Origin: Sporobacter sp963677825
Lineage (GTDB): Bacteria > Bacillota > Clostridia > Oscillospirales > Oscillospiraceae
Assembly (NCBI GenBank): GCA_963677825.2
Contig: CAXXEF010000001.1
Location: 2,046,001 to 2,110,000 of the forward strand
Length of the DNA: 64,000 nucleotides
Reading direction: 5' to 3'
The notes under the pieces are model-generated. The model did not search any database. It saw nothing but the letters and a program-made list of their open reading frames with translations, and was not told the DNA's origin. Position numbers and translations under genes: made by a program. Positions 32,564-41,031 of the stretch are shown piece after piece; position 1 is the stretch's first letter; every line of letters starts with the position of its first letter.

Positions 32564-32677
32564 ATGAAAGTAAGACCGTCCGTTAAGCCCATGTGTGAAA
32601 AATGCAAAATCATCAAACGCAAGGGCAGAGTCATGGTAATCTGCGAAAATCCCAAGCATAAGCAGCGTCAGGGTTGA
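32564..32677 (+). CDS. rpmJ: 50S ribosomal protein L36, zinc-ribbon form
   Basis: 37-aa L36 with zinc ligands C11, C14, C27 and H32 (MCEKCKIIKRKGRVMVICENPKH). The start ATG 32564 has no well-spaced ribosome site: the nearest GGAG (32545-32548) is 15 nt upstream, inside the repeat element, so translation may depend on the RNA fold. Confidence 0.97.
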   Translation: MKVRPSVKPMCEKCKIIKRKGRVMVICENPKHKQRQG

Positions 32678-32717
32678 CGGCTGACGAGTACTATTACGAA
32701 AGGAATGATTGATAAGT

Positions 32718-33086
32718 ATGGCACGTATTTCAGGCGTTGACCTGCCTAAAGACAAGCGAATTGAAATCGCATTGACGTATGTCTTCGGTATTGGCAGAAC
32801 AAGTGCAAAAAAGATTCTTGAAGCAACCGGTATCAATCCCGACACACGCGTCAAAGATCTCACAGAGGCGGATGAAGCCGCGCTGCGCGAGACCATCGAC
32901 AAGAACTACGTTGTGGAGGGCGACCTTCGGCGTACCGTTGCTCTGGATATAAAGAGACTGACCGAAATCGGCTGCTACCGTGGTCTGCGTCACAGACGCG
33001 GCCTGCCCGTGCGCGGTCAGCGCAGCAAGACGAATGCGCGTACCCGTAAAGGGCCTAAGCGCACAATGGCTAATAAAAAGAAGTAA
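32718..33086 (+). CDS. rpsM: 30S ribosomal protein S13
   Basis: S13 of the 30S head, contacts tRNA and L5. 122 aa: MARISGVDLPKDKRIEIALTYVFGIGRTSAKKILEATGI and RGLRHRRGLPVRGQRSKTNARTRKGPKRTMANKKK. AAAGGA lies 13 nt before ATG 32718, a long spacing. Confidence 0.98.
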   Translation: MARISGVDLPKDKRIEIALTYVFGIGRTSAKKILEATGINPDTRVKDLTEADEAALRETIDKNYVVEGDLRRTVALDIKRLTEIGCYRGLRHRRGLPVRGQRSKTNARTRKGPKRTMANKKK

Positions 33087-33101
33087 AGGAGGGACAGCAA
33101 T

Positions 33102-33503
33102 ATGGCAGGACCCACAAAGGGTAAACGCGTCGTCAAACGCCGGCGCGAGCGCAAGAACATTGAAAAGGGCGCGGTGCATATCCGCTCGTCCTTCAATAAT
33201 ACGATGGTAACCATCACCGATACGGCCGGTAACGCTCTGTCTTGGGCATCGTCCGGTGGTATGGGCTTTAGAGGCAGCAGAAAGTCTACGCCTTTTGCCG
33301 CGCAGACGGCTGCCGAAACGGCGGCCAAAGCTGCGATGGAGCATGGGCTCAAGACCGTTGAGGTCTTCGTTAAAGGCCCCGGTTCCGGTCGTGAAGCGGC
33401 AATCCGCGCGCTTCAGTCCGCCGGTCTGGAAGTCACGATGATCAAAGACGTGACACCCATCCCGCACAACGGCTGCCGTCCGCCAAAGCGGCGCAGAGTA
33501 TAA
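33102..33503 (+). CDS. rpsK: 30S ribosomal protein S11
   Basis: S11 of the 30S platform. 133 aa: KGAVHIRSSFNNTMVTITDTAGNALSWASSGGMGFRGSRKSTPFAAQ and GPGSGREAAIRALQSAGLEVTMIKDVTPIPHNGCRPPKRRRV. AAAGGAGGGAC precedes it. Confidence 0.98.
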   Translation: MAGPTKGKRVVKRRRERKNIEKGAVHIRSSFNNTMVTITDTAGNALSWASSGGMGFRGSRKSTPFAAQTAAETAAKAAMEHGLKTVEVFVKGPGSGREAAIRALQSAGLEVTMIKDVTPIPHNGCRPPKRRRV

Positions 33504-33518
33504 AGGAGGACGTACGTT

Positions 33519-34145
33519 ATGGCAAGATATACCGACGCCGTCTGCCGCTTGTGCCGCAGGGAGAACCAGAAGCTCTTCCTCAAGGGCGACAGATGCTATA
33601 CAGATAAATGCGCTATTGTTCGCAGAGCGTATCCGCCCGGACAGCACGGCCAAGGCCGGAAGAAGGCGTCCGAATACGGCACGCAGCTGCGTGAAAAGCA
33701 AAAGGCCAAGAGATATTACGGTGTGCTTGAGAGCCAGTTCAGAGGCTATTTTGACAAAGCGATCAAAATGAAGGGCAAGACGGGCGAAAACCTGCTGAGC
33801 CTGCTTGAGCGCCGTTTGGACAACACAGTCTATCGTCTCGGTTTCGCCATGAGCCGCGCTGAAGCGCGTCAGCTCGTTTTGCACGGCCACTTCACAGTCG
33901 ACGGACATAAGGTCAACATCCCGTCGTTCCTCGTGAAGCCCGGCATGACGCTTACGCTGAAAGACTCCAGCCGAAGCCTTGACAAGTTCAAATCTGTCAT
34001 CGAAGCCAACTCCTTCAGACAGCCGCCGAAGTGGCTTGAGTACAATGCTGAGTCGTTCACGGCCAAGGTCGTCGACGTACCAATGAGAGACGATATTGAT
34101 CTGCCGGTTACCGAGCAGCTGATCGTCGAGCTCTACTCAAAATAA
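33519..34145 (+). CDS. rpsD: 30S ribosomal protein S4, zinc form
   Basis: S4, primary 16S rRNA binder and fidelity factor. 208 aa with N-terminal zinc cysteines C9, C12, C26 and C31, and the S4 RNA-binding domain RLDNTVYRLGFAMSRAEARQLVLHGHFTVDGHKVNIPSFLVKPG. AAAGGAGG lies upstream. Confidence 0.98.
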   Translation: MARYTDAVCRLCRRENQKLFLKGDRCYTDKCAIVRRAYPPGQHGQGRKKASEYGTQLREKQKAKRYYGVLESQFRGYFDKAIKMKGKTGENLLSLLERRLDNTVYRLGFAMSRAEARQLVLHGHFTVDGHKVNIPSFLVKPGMTLTLKDSSRSLDKFKSVIEANSFRQPPKWLEYNAESFTAKVVDVPMRDDIDLPVTEQLIVELYSK

Positions 34146-34215
34146 AATCAAGCCCTCATATTGGATAGCTGAAACACTGCGGCGTATAGACGCCGATCAT
34201 TGAAGGAGGGTATAT

Positions 34216-35166
34216 ATGGTAGAAATTGAGAGACCGCGCATTGAATGCATTGAAACACCCGGTGATGAATCTTACGGCAAGTACATTGTCGAGCCACTGG
34301 AACGCGGCTACGGAACAACCTTAGGCAACTCTCTTCGAAGGATCCTTTTATCCTCGCTGCCCGGTACGGCCATCACCACGGTGAAGATCGCCGGCATACA
34401 GCATGAGTTTTCAACGATTCCTGGGGTTAAAGAAGATGTCACTGAGATCATCCTGAATATAAAAGGCATCATCGCGCGGCTGCATAGCCAGCGCACGAAA
34501 ACAATCTATATCGAAGCGTCCGGCGAGGGCGAGGTCACAGCCGGGCATGTCAAGCCTGACGGTGAGGTTGAGATTCTCAACCCGGACCTGCACATCGCAA
34601 CACTCAGCGCCGACGCGTCCCTGAGCATCGAAATGACGCTCGGGCACGGCCGCGGTTATGTTCCGGCCGAGCGCAACAAGCTCCAGCAGCCGATTATCGG
34701 CGTGATCCCGATCGACTCGATCTACACGCCGGTGCAGAAGGTCAACTACGCTGTTGAGAATACGCGTGTGGGTAACATGACCGACTTTGACAAGCTTACG
34801 CTGGAAGTCTGGACGGACAAAACGATCACCGCGCGCGACGCCGTATCGCTCGGCGCGAAGATCCTGTGCGACCATTTCGCCCTGTTTACCGACCTGTCCG
34901 AGACGATCAGCAGCACGTCTACTGTCGTCGAGAAGGCTGAAACACAGCGCGACAAGGTGCTTGAAATGACAATCGAGGAGCTCGATCTGTCTGTTCGCAG
35001 CTTTAACTGCCTCAAGCGCGCCAATATCAACACGGTCGAAGACCTTATCTCCAAAACCGAGGAAGAGATGATCAAAGTTCGTAACCTCGGACGCAAGTCG
35101 CTTGAAGAAGTCGTCCATAAGCTGGCGATGATGGGCCTGAGCCTGCAAAGCGACGAAAACACCTGA
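34216..35166 (+). CDS. rpoA: RNA polymerase alpha subunit
   Basis: 316 aa. The N-terminal dimerisation domain shows EPLERGYGTTLGNSLRRILLSSLPGTAITTVKI; the C-terminal domain, which reads UP elements and activators, shows LSVRSFNCLKRANINTVEDLISKTEEEMIKVRNLGRKSLEEVVHKLAMMGLSL. GAAGGAGGG is 8 nt before the ATG. Confidence 0.98.
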   Translation: MVEIERPRIECIETPGDESYGKYIVEPLERGYGTTLGNSLRRILLSSLPGTAITTVKIAGIQHEFSTIPGVKEDVTEIILNIKGIIARLHSQRTKTIYIEASGEGEVTAGHVKPDGEVEILNPDLHIATLSADASLSIEMTLGHGRGYVPAERNKLQQPIIGVIPIDSIYTPVQKVNYAVENTRVGNMTDFDKLTLEVWTDKTITARDAVSLGAKILCDHFALFTDLSETISSTSTVVEKAETQRDKVLEMTIEELDLSVRSFNCLKRANINTVEDLISKTEEEMIKVRNLGRKSLEEVVHKLAMMGLSLQSDENT

Positions 35167-35196
35167 TTATTATCACCCTAAAAAGGAGGCAACGAC

Positions 35197-35538
35197 ATGC
35201 CTGGAGTTCGTAAGCTCGGCAAGCCGACCGATCAGCGTCTGGCAATGCTGCGCCAGCAGGTCACCGATTTTCTCGACAAGGGGAGAATGGAAACGACCAT
35301 CACGCGCGCCAAGGAAATCAGACCGCTGGCTGAAAAAATGATCACGCTCGGCAAAAAGGATACTCTGGCTGCCAAGCGTCAGGCGATGAGCTTCATCACC
35401 CGCGAAGACGTCGCAACAAAAATATTTAAAGAACTTGCGCCGCGCTTTTCGGAGCGCAACGGTGGCTATACGCGCATCACGCGTCTAGGTCCGCGCCGCG
35501 GTGACGCCGCCGAAATGGCCGTCATCGAGCTGGTGTAA
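35197..35538 (+). CDS. rplQ: 50S ribosomal protein L17
   Basis: 113-aa L17: RKLGKPTDQRLAMLRQQVTDFLDKGRMETTITRAKEIRPLAEKMITLGKKD, then GGYTRITRLGPRRGDAAEMAVIEL. AAAGGAGG lies 9 nt upstream. It is the last gene of the block; the ECF transporter and truA genes that often follow in Firmicutes are absent. Confidence 0.98.
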   Translation: MPGVRKLGKPTDQRLAMLRQQVTDFLDKGRMETTITRAKEIRPLAEKMITLGKKDTLAAKRQAMSFITREDVATKIFKELAPRFSERNGGYTRITRLGPRRGDAAEMAVIELV

Positions 35539-35558
35539 GCAAGAAACGCACAAAACAG

Positions 35559-35592
35559 AAAAAAACGCACGGCTTTTGCCGTGCGTTTTTTA
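35559..35592 (+). terminator. Terminator of the S10-spc-alpha block
   Basis: Perfect arms AAAAACGCACGGC and GCCGTGCGTTTTT around TTTT, with six T after the stem. Confidence 0.92.
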
Positions 35593-35608
35593 CGTCCCGA
35601 TTGTTTTA

Positions 35609-35635
35609 CTGAATATGCAGCTGCCGTATATTCAG
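35609..35635 (+). repeat. Inverted repeat upstream of spoVAC
   Basis: Perfect 8-bp arms CTGAATAT (35609-35616) and ATATTCAG (35628-35635) with the palindrome GCAGCTGC in the spacer. No clean sigma-G -10 follows it at the right distance, so it may be an operator; function unknown. Confidence 0.55.
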
Positions 35636-35670
35636 CCGATGAAAGGAAATGATACGATCGGGTGATGATG

Positions 35671-36108
35671 ATGCAAATGACGAAAAAAGAATACGCGCGG
35701 TATGTCGCGGCGAAAGCGCCGAAATCAACGCTTGGGCTGAATATGCTTAAAGCATTTGTCGCCGGCGGCGTGATTTGTTCAATCGGTCAGCTAGTGTTAA
35801 ACGGCTACCTTGCCGCAGGACTTGATGAACAGGGCGCCGCGACGGCGACGTCAATTTCACTTATTTTTGTGGGGGCCTTATTGACCGGATTGAAGGTCTA
35901 CGACGATCTGGCAAAATTCGGCGGTGCCGGTACGCTTGTGCCGATTACGGGTTTTGCCAACGCCGTCGCCGCACCGGCGCTCGAGTTTAAAAGTGAGGGT
36001 ATCATAACAGGGATGAGCGCCAAGTTATTTGCTATTGCGGGACCCGTGATCGTGTTCGGCGTGATGGCAAGTGTGATTTACGGGATTGTATACACCATTT
36101 TTGCGTAA
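35671..36108 (+). CDS. spoVAC: Stage V sporulation protein SpoVAC
   Basis: Membrane channel protein of the forespore inner membrane, involved in dipicolinic acid movement and mechanosensing. About 145 aa with four to five hydrophobic segments; signatures LNMLKAFVAGGVICSIGQ, FVGALLTGLKVYDDLAKFGGAGTLVPITGFANAVAAPALEFKSEG. Several starts are possible (GTG 35662, ATG 35665, 35668, 35671, 35677); I use 35671, 6 nt after GGGTG. spoVAD and spoVAE, normally adjacent, are missing here. Confidence 0.9.
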   Translation: MQMTKKEYARYVAAKAPKSTLGLNMLKAFVAGGVICSIGQLVLNGYLAAGLDEQGAATATSISLIFVGALLTGLKVYDDLAKFGGAGTLVPITGFANAVAAPALEFKSEGIITGMSAKLFAIAGPVIVFGVMASVIYGIVYTIFA

Positions 36109-36110
36109 AA

Positions 36111-36146
36111 TAAAGACCCGGCAGGCTTAACCTGCCGGGTCTTTAT
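36111..36146. terminator. Bidirectional terminator between spoVAC and the XpaC-like gene
   Basis: Perfect 15-bp arms TAAAGACCCGGCAGG and CCTGCCGGGTCTTTA around CTTAA, between convergent genes. Confidence 0.9.
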
Positions 36147-36152
36147 CTAGTG

Positions 36153-37415
36153 TCATCCATTGCCGCTGGAGGTGCGCAGAATGCCGCCGTCCGTCAGTCC
36201 GTCACGCTCCATGAGGTTTTCCAGCACGTCGATGTCGGAGGAAATGTCCAACTTGTCGGACATGAACAGGCGGTCAAGCTGCTGCTCAAAGCCGGCGGCC
36301 AGCGTATCTAGTATGCGTTCGATGTCCTGTTTGGCTGCGGTGATGTTCCGGCCGCTGACGCCTTGCTTTTCAAGCGTTTCATACGAGCGCAGCAACTTTA
36401 ACGTCGTCGGTAGGTAGTACGACATAAACCGTTTAAGCTGCGGTTTTTTCTCCGGATGCTCCTCAACGATTTTAAAGATTTTAACTGTCAGGTCCTTAAT
36501 GCGCTCAATCTTCGCACAAATCGCCGGGTCAGACGTTCGGCCGCACAGCAGGTGCAGCTCACTGACGACCGCAACATAAGCGCTGCCGTCTACCTGCGCG
36601 TTTTCGACGGCGGCGTCTGATTTTTGCGCGGCTTTGGCTTTTTCGGCATCGGCCGCGGAAAGCACGAGGCTGTAAAGCTCGCTGTCGAAATAGGCCTCCG
36701 GGCCGAAGTACCCAGAGTCGATCATCGTCTCGAGCGTCCGGCGAACACGTCCGTCCGTCTCGCCGACAGTACGCGCGATATCACCGACCGGCACAACGCG
36801 CCGCTCGCCTACGACGATGGCGTAACGGTAAAATCGACGCGCCCGGCGCAGAACACTGCCGCGCGTAATAAATGAAAGGATACCGCCGAGCAGGCAAAAT
36901 CCGCCGATGATGATCATGCTGAGCGTTCCGACGGCCAGGCCCGATACGGCTAAAGTGCTAAGGCCCGAGGAAAGCAAGATAATCCCCGCCACGCCAAGCA
37001 GCGCCGCCAGAAGCGTCAATGCGACGGCCGGACCCTTACCGGCGTTTTTCAGGTGCTGGTTCGGATCGTTTTTTTTGTTCTTATTTCGCTGCTTCTTTGA
37101 TACGTTGCTCGTTGAACCGGTATAATACGATCCGTTTGACGAGCCGGCTGCCGACTGGCGTTGCTGTCCAGGCGCGTAGTAATCGCGCTGAGCGGAAGTC
37201 TGGCTGTATTCCGACGACGATGTGCGGCCAGTGCCGGGGGTAGCGTTGCTATTCTCGTTTTCATCAAAAAAACGAAAGCTCTTGCCATTAAAACGGAATT
37301 TTCGGATCAGCAGAAAAAGACCCAGCGGCCAGAAAACCAAAAGGCTGATGATCACGATAGCCCACGACAGTGCGTCGCCGGTTCCGTTGTTCTGATGTTG
37401 GTGGTTGTTGTTCAT
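36153..37415 (-). CDS. XpaC-like (5-bromo-4-chloroindolyl phosphate hydrolysis family) membrane protein
   Basis: A 420-aa protein. A TM hairpin near the N-terminus (ALSWAIVIISLLVFWPLGLFLLI), a low-complexity Ser/Asn/Gln/Tyr linker (about 45-110), then two TM segments (VALTLLAALLGVAGIILLSS and GTLSMIIIGGFCLLGGI), a winged-helix-like stretch (YRYAIVVGERRVVPVGDIARTV) and the XpaC domain (HPEKKPQLKRFMSYYLPTTLKLLRSY...LFMSDKLDISSDIDVLENL). GGAGG lies 10 nt before ATG 37415. The usual partner TelA is not present; biochemical role unknown despite the family name. Confidence 0.82.
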   Translation of the reverse strand: MNNNHQHQNNGTGDALSWAIVIISLLVFWPLGLFLLIRKFRFNGKSFRFFDENENSNATPGTGRTSSSEYSQTSAQRDYYAPGQQRQSAAGSSNGSYYTGSTSNVSKKQRNKNKKNDPNQHLKNAGKGPAVALTLLAALLGVAGIILLSSGLSTLAVSGLAVGTLSMIIIGGFCLLGGILSFITRGSVLRRARRFYRYAIVVGERRVVPVGDIARTVGETDGRVRRTLETMIDSGYFGPEAYFDSELYSLVLSAADAEKAKAAQKSDAAVENAQVDGSAYVAVVSELHLLCGRTSDPAICAKIERIKDLTVKIFKIVEEHPEKKPQLKRFMSYYLPTTLKLLRSYETLEKQGVSGRNITAAKQDIERILDTLAAGFEQQLDRLFMSDKLDISSDIDVLENLMERDGLTDGGILRTSSGNG

Positions 37416-37589
37416 CCGAACGCATCCTCCCGCGCGCATGATGTTATATGCGTATATTTAAGTATAGCAGAAACACGTTAAACTTAAAAGCACTCAGTAA
37501 TGCGCTCTATTCGCTGTGCAGGCGTATTTGAACAGCACGTGCAAGAAGACGCGCAAACCGTCAAGCCCGGGTACGATCATCGGCATATA

Positions 37590-37618
37590 TCGACACGTGT
37601 GCCAGTTCATGGTATAAT
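37590..37618 (+). promoter_or_regulatory. Promoter of the large HTH regulator
   Basis: TCGACA (37590-37595), 17-nt spacer, perfect TATAAT (37613-37618), about 40 nt before the start codon. Confidence 0.75.
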
Positions 37619-37661
37619 GGCACATGGTAATAAGGATACTAACTAGGCAAGGGTGATAATA

Positions 37662-39146
37662 TTGGAAAGCCGCCTCAGCATTATAATGGACAGTTTTTCG
37701 ATATCAGGCAAGGAACTGTCAGAATTTCTTCAGGTTGACAGCTCGCTTGTCAGTAAATGGCGCAGCGGCAAACGCAAGATTAAAATAAACTCACCTGTGA
37801 TGGAGCAAATTGTTAAGTATGTGATGGATCTGGACGGCGAGAATCAATACGCCAGAATACGCCTGATACTGTCGCAGGATTACGTTAACGTCTTTAAGAG
37901 CGCCGAGAATGATATCCGGCTCTATTTAAAAGACTGGCTGACATCCGAAAAAGACAACGCCGAGAACGCCGCAGAGTATATTAACGAAATAAAAAACCTC
38001 AGAAACGCCTCGAAGCTTACAACGTATATGTTGTCCGGCACACACGGGCGGCGGAAGGCCGTATTATTTTTCCTCAAATACGCGCAACAAATTTCACCCG
38101 GCGCTGAGATATACTGCTATACAACGGAAGACGGCAGCTGGTTTACTGACAGTGAAGAATTCATCGAGGAATGGACCATGCGTAACATGACGCTGATGGG
38201 CGAAAACAATAAATCGCGTATCATTTTTCCGCTGAGCACCTCGTATGAAAGCGTGACCACATCTATCTTCTTATGGATGCCCGTTTTACTGACCGGGCAG
38301 ACGGAAGCGTACTATATCCCCAAATATACCGATAACCAGCTCGTCTTTACATATTTTCTGATAAAGGGTCATCTGGCCGTCTACAACTGGACGTCGCGCC
38401 AGTCTGCTCGGGAGATCAACACCTATATCACACATGAGCCGCAGTTTGTCAAAGACGTCGATGTGATGCTTCAATGTTTCATTGACGAAAGCACCCGCCT
38501 TTTTGAAAAATATGATTATCCGTCGAGCGACGCGTATATCAACAGCGTTGTGGCTATTTTGGAGCGCGGCTCGAAAGAGTACCATTGGATGAGTTTTCCC
38601 ATTGTCGATATATCCGAAGCGCTCATGCGTGAGATCCTGACAGTAAACGGTTTTGTCGGGGAAGAACTGGAGCAGTATTACGAGAAACTCATGGTCATGG
38701 GTGAACTGAGTGTCAAGTCAAGCCATTGCTACTTTATTGATCTAGAGTTACTTAAAGAGCGCCTGCGGGATAAAGTGATTGTGGTTAACGAATTGTCGTT
38801 CGCGTGCGGACGGACCATCCGGTTGGATCGCAATTTATCAGTACGGCTACTCCGGCAGTCGCTTGACTCTATTATGTCCTCGGAAAATTTCAAGATGTGT
38901 TTAGCCTCCACAGATCTTCTGCGCCGGCTCCACCAAACAGAGATCTTTGCCAAGGAAAATTCAAAAATCCAATTCTCCAATACAACGATCGAGCCGCCGT
39001 GCGTGCTGGTGACAAAAGAGCTGACGCTTGTAACGGCGGTATACAACTATTTTGAGCAGCTGTGGAACACAACGCCTTATATCTGTAAAAACAACGAATA
39101 TATATATAAGCAGATCGTAAAGATCATCGATGAGACAAACAATTAA
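37662..39146 (+). CDS. Large unrecognised protein with an N-terminal helix-turn-helix
   Basis: A 494-aa protein. The N-terminus (SFSISGKELSEFLQVDSSLVSKWRSGKRKIK) is an XRE-like HTH. The remaining ~430 aa match no domain that I know; they look soluble and mixed alpha/beta (KAVLFFLKYAQQISPGAEIYCYTTEDGSW suggests a nucleotide- or phospholipase-D-like fold, weakly). Start is uncertain: GTG 37653 follows AAGGG with no spacing, TTG 37662 is 8 nt from it and is preferred. It is monocistronic, with its own promoter and terminator. Probably a transcription regulator of unknown target. Confidence 0.75.
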   Translation: MESRLSIIMDSFSISGKELSEFLQVDSSLVSKWRSGKRKIKINSPVMEQIVKYVMDLDGENQYARIRLILSQDYVNVFKSAENDIRLYLKDWLTSEKDNAENAAEYINEIKNLRNASKLTTYMLSGTHGRRKAVLFFLKYAQQISPGAEIYCYTTEDGSWFTDSEEFIEEWTMRNMTLMGENNKSRIIFPLSTSYESVTTSIFLWMPVLLTGQTEAYYIPKYTDNQLVFTYFLIKGHLAVYNWTSRQSAREINTYITHEPQFVKDVDVMLQCFIDESTRLFEKYDYPSSDAYINSVVAILERGSKEYHWMSFPIVDISEALMREILTVNGFVGEELEQYYEKLMVMGELSVKSSHCYFIDLELLKERLRDKVIVVNELSFACGRTIRLDRNLSVRLLRQSLDSIMSSENFKMCLASTDLLRRLHQTEIFAKENSKIQFSNTTIEPPCVLVTKELTLVTAVYNYFEQLWNTTPYICKNNEYIYKQIVKIIDETNN

Positions 39147-39201
39147 TAGCAGTAGCTCGACAGACTGACGCAGCAGTATGGACAAGCCGATAAAAGCAAA
39201 T

Positions 39202-39231
39202 AAAAAGCGGACCGTTACGGTCCGCTTTTTT
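39202..39231. terminator. Bidirectional terminator between the HTH gene and ribF
   Basis: Perfect 13-bp arms AAAAAGCGGACCG and CGGTCCGCTTTTT around TTA. It overlaps the ribF stop and ends the nine-gene minus-strand operon. Confidence 0.92.
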
Positions 39232-40129
39232 ATACACTTTGAAAATAGGCCCGCGTGCTTTCGGCATCCTTAAAAATCTGCGCCTTGAGCGCGTCCATGC
39301 CGCCGAATTTGATCTCCGGACGAAGCCGCTTGTAAAACTCGATGCGGACGCGTTTGCCATATAGATTACCGCTGTAGTCGAGGATAAACGTTTCAGCCGT
39401 AACGCGGTCGGCATCATCGACCGTCGGACGTACACCGATATTCGTCACACCGATATGCTCGCTGCCGTCCTCGAGAAAGACGCGTGTCGCGTAGACGCCG
39501 TACGCCGGGATTAATACGCCGTCTTGAAAACACATGTTGATCGTCGGTGTGCCGAGCGTGCGGCCCAGCCGATAGCCGTAGTGGACGATGTCCGTCAGTA
39601 CATGCGGATGGCCGAGGAACTCATTGGCCTGCTCCATATCTCCGGCGGCAATCAGCTCGCGGATATATGTCGAGCTGCTGGTGATGCCCTTATACTGTAC
39701 GGGCGGGATAATATCACAGCCGATGCCGAGCGCTCGGCTTTTTTCCTTGAGCCGTTCGGCATTGCCTTCGCCGTGATAACCAAAGCGGAAATCGTGACCG
39801 GCCACAAGATGGCCGGCGCTAAATTCACCGGACAGCCGCTCGACAAATTCTGTCCACGGCATGTGCATCGTCGTTTTATCAAAATGCAGGATAATGACGT
39901 TATTAATACCGAAAATACGATGGATTAAGCCCGCGCGATCCTCACAGGAGTTGATAAGCGGGACCTGATGCCCCGTGACCATACTCATCGGGTGTGCGTC
40001 GAACGTGATGACCGACGGCAGCAGCTGGTGATCCCGTGAAATTTTTAGTACGCGCTCCATGAGCGCGGAATGCCCGATGTGCAGCCCATCGAAAAAGCCC
40101 AGGGCGATTGCACGCTTTTGCTCTGTCAT
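39230..40129 (-). CDS. ribF: Bifunctional riboflavin kinase / FAD synthetase
   Basis: Makes FMN and then FAD. 299 aa. The N-terminal nucleotidyltransferase has LGFFDGLHIGHSALM (the HxGH site), FDAHPMSM, GHDFRFGYHGEGN and ISSSxIR-like ITSSSTYIRELI. The C-terminal kinase has YGYRLGRTLGTPTINM, PAYGVYA and GVTNIGVRPTV. It is the last gene of the rimP-nusA-infB operon, following truB by 32 nt. Confidence 0.96.
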   Translation of the reverse strand: MTEQKRAIALGFFDGLHIGHSALMERVLKISRDHQLLPSVITFDAHPMSMVTGHQVPLINSCEDRAGLIHRIFGINNVIILHFDKTTMHMPWTEFVERLSGEFSAGHLVAGHDFRFGYHGEGNAERLKEKSRALGIGCDIIPPVQYKGITSSSTYIRELIAAGDMEQANEFLGHPHVLTDIVHYGYRLGRTLGTPTINMCFQDGVLIPAYGVYATRVFLEDGSEHIGVTNIGVRPTVDDADRVTAETFILDYSGNLYGKRVRIEFYKRLRPEIKFGGMDALKAQIFKDAESTRAYFQSV

Positions 40130-40161
40130 CTGTTCGTCCCTTTCGCGCTCGTGAATCGGCG

Positions 40162-41031
40162 TTACACGTCAAAAAAGCTTTTAACCGTGTGCATCACGCC
40201 GTCTTCCGCGCGCCCGAGCATGAGGAAACCGCCATACCCGTCGTAAACTCTGTATAGTCCGTCATTGAGGGTGGTAGGAAATGCCGTGCCGTTTCGGCAC
40301 CGCGCCGTTTGTTTTTCGTCCAGCCGGACAGCCGGATGATCGCTAAACAAGCTGTCAACGGGGCTGAGCAGCGCTTCAGCCTGACCGTTTTCAGCGGCTT
40401 GCTCGACGTCATCAAGCGTGACGGCGTTTTGCAGCGTGAACCGACCGGCGCGCGTTCGCCGCAGCGCGGACATTGTGCCGCCGCAGCCGAGTGCTTGCCC
40501 GATGTCATGGCACAGCGTACGCACGTATGTACCCTTAGAGCAGTGAACGTGCATGCTGTAATCGCTGCCGTCGCAGCCAAGCAGCGCAAGCGAATGAATG
40601 ATGACATCACGCGCCGGGCGCTCCGCCTCGATACCGCGCCGTGCCAGCTCGTAGAGCTTCTTGCCGCCGATTTTTACAGCGGAGTACATCGGTGGTGTCT
40701 GCTTTTGCGGGCCGACAAACGATTTGAGCGCCGCTTCAACGTCTATAGCGGTCACATCAACAGGATGTTGCGATAAAACGGTACCGGTCGTGTCCTGCGT
40801 ATCGGTGACGATGCCGAGGCGCAGACCGGCGACGTATTCTTTGTCGTCGCTTTCACAAAACTCGACGGCACGCGTCGCGCGGCCGACAAAGACCGGCAAT
40901 ACGCCGGTGGCCATGGGGTCGAGCGTACCGGCGTGGCCGATCCGCCGCTCGCCGAGCAGACGGCGAAGCCGAGCAATCACATCGTGTGATGTCCAGCCGT
41001 CGGGTTTGTCTATAACAATAATACCGGTCAT
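40162..41031 (-). CDS. truB: tRNA pseudouridine(55) synthase TruB
   Basis: Converts U55 of the T-loop to pseudouridine. 289 aa. Catalytic Asp in GHAGTLDPMATGVLPV, with IDKPDGWTSHDV at the start and a PUA-like C-terminus. Its ATG overlaps the nrnA stop by one base. Confidence 0.96.
   Translation of the reverse strand: MTGIIVIDKPDGWTSHDVIARLRRLLGERRIGHAGTLDPMATGVLPVFVGRATRAVEFCESDDKEYVAGLRLGIVTDTQDTTGTVLSQHPVDVTAIDVEAALKSFVGPQKQTPPMYSAVKIGGKKLYELARRGIEAERPARDVIIHSLALLGCDGSDYSMHVHCSKGTYVRTLCHDIGQALGCGGTMSALRRTRAGRFTLQNAVTLDDVEQAAENGQAEALLSPVDSLFSDHPAVRLDEKQTARCRNGTAFPTTLNDGLYRVYDGYGGFLMLGRAEDGVMHTVKSFFDV

Noticed and set aside
32730..33908. 392-codon open frame antisense to rpsM-rpsK-rpsD
   Set aside because: Covers three essential ribosomal genes; no start signal or motif.
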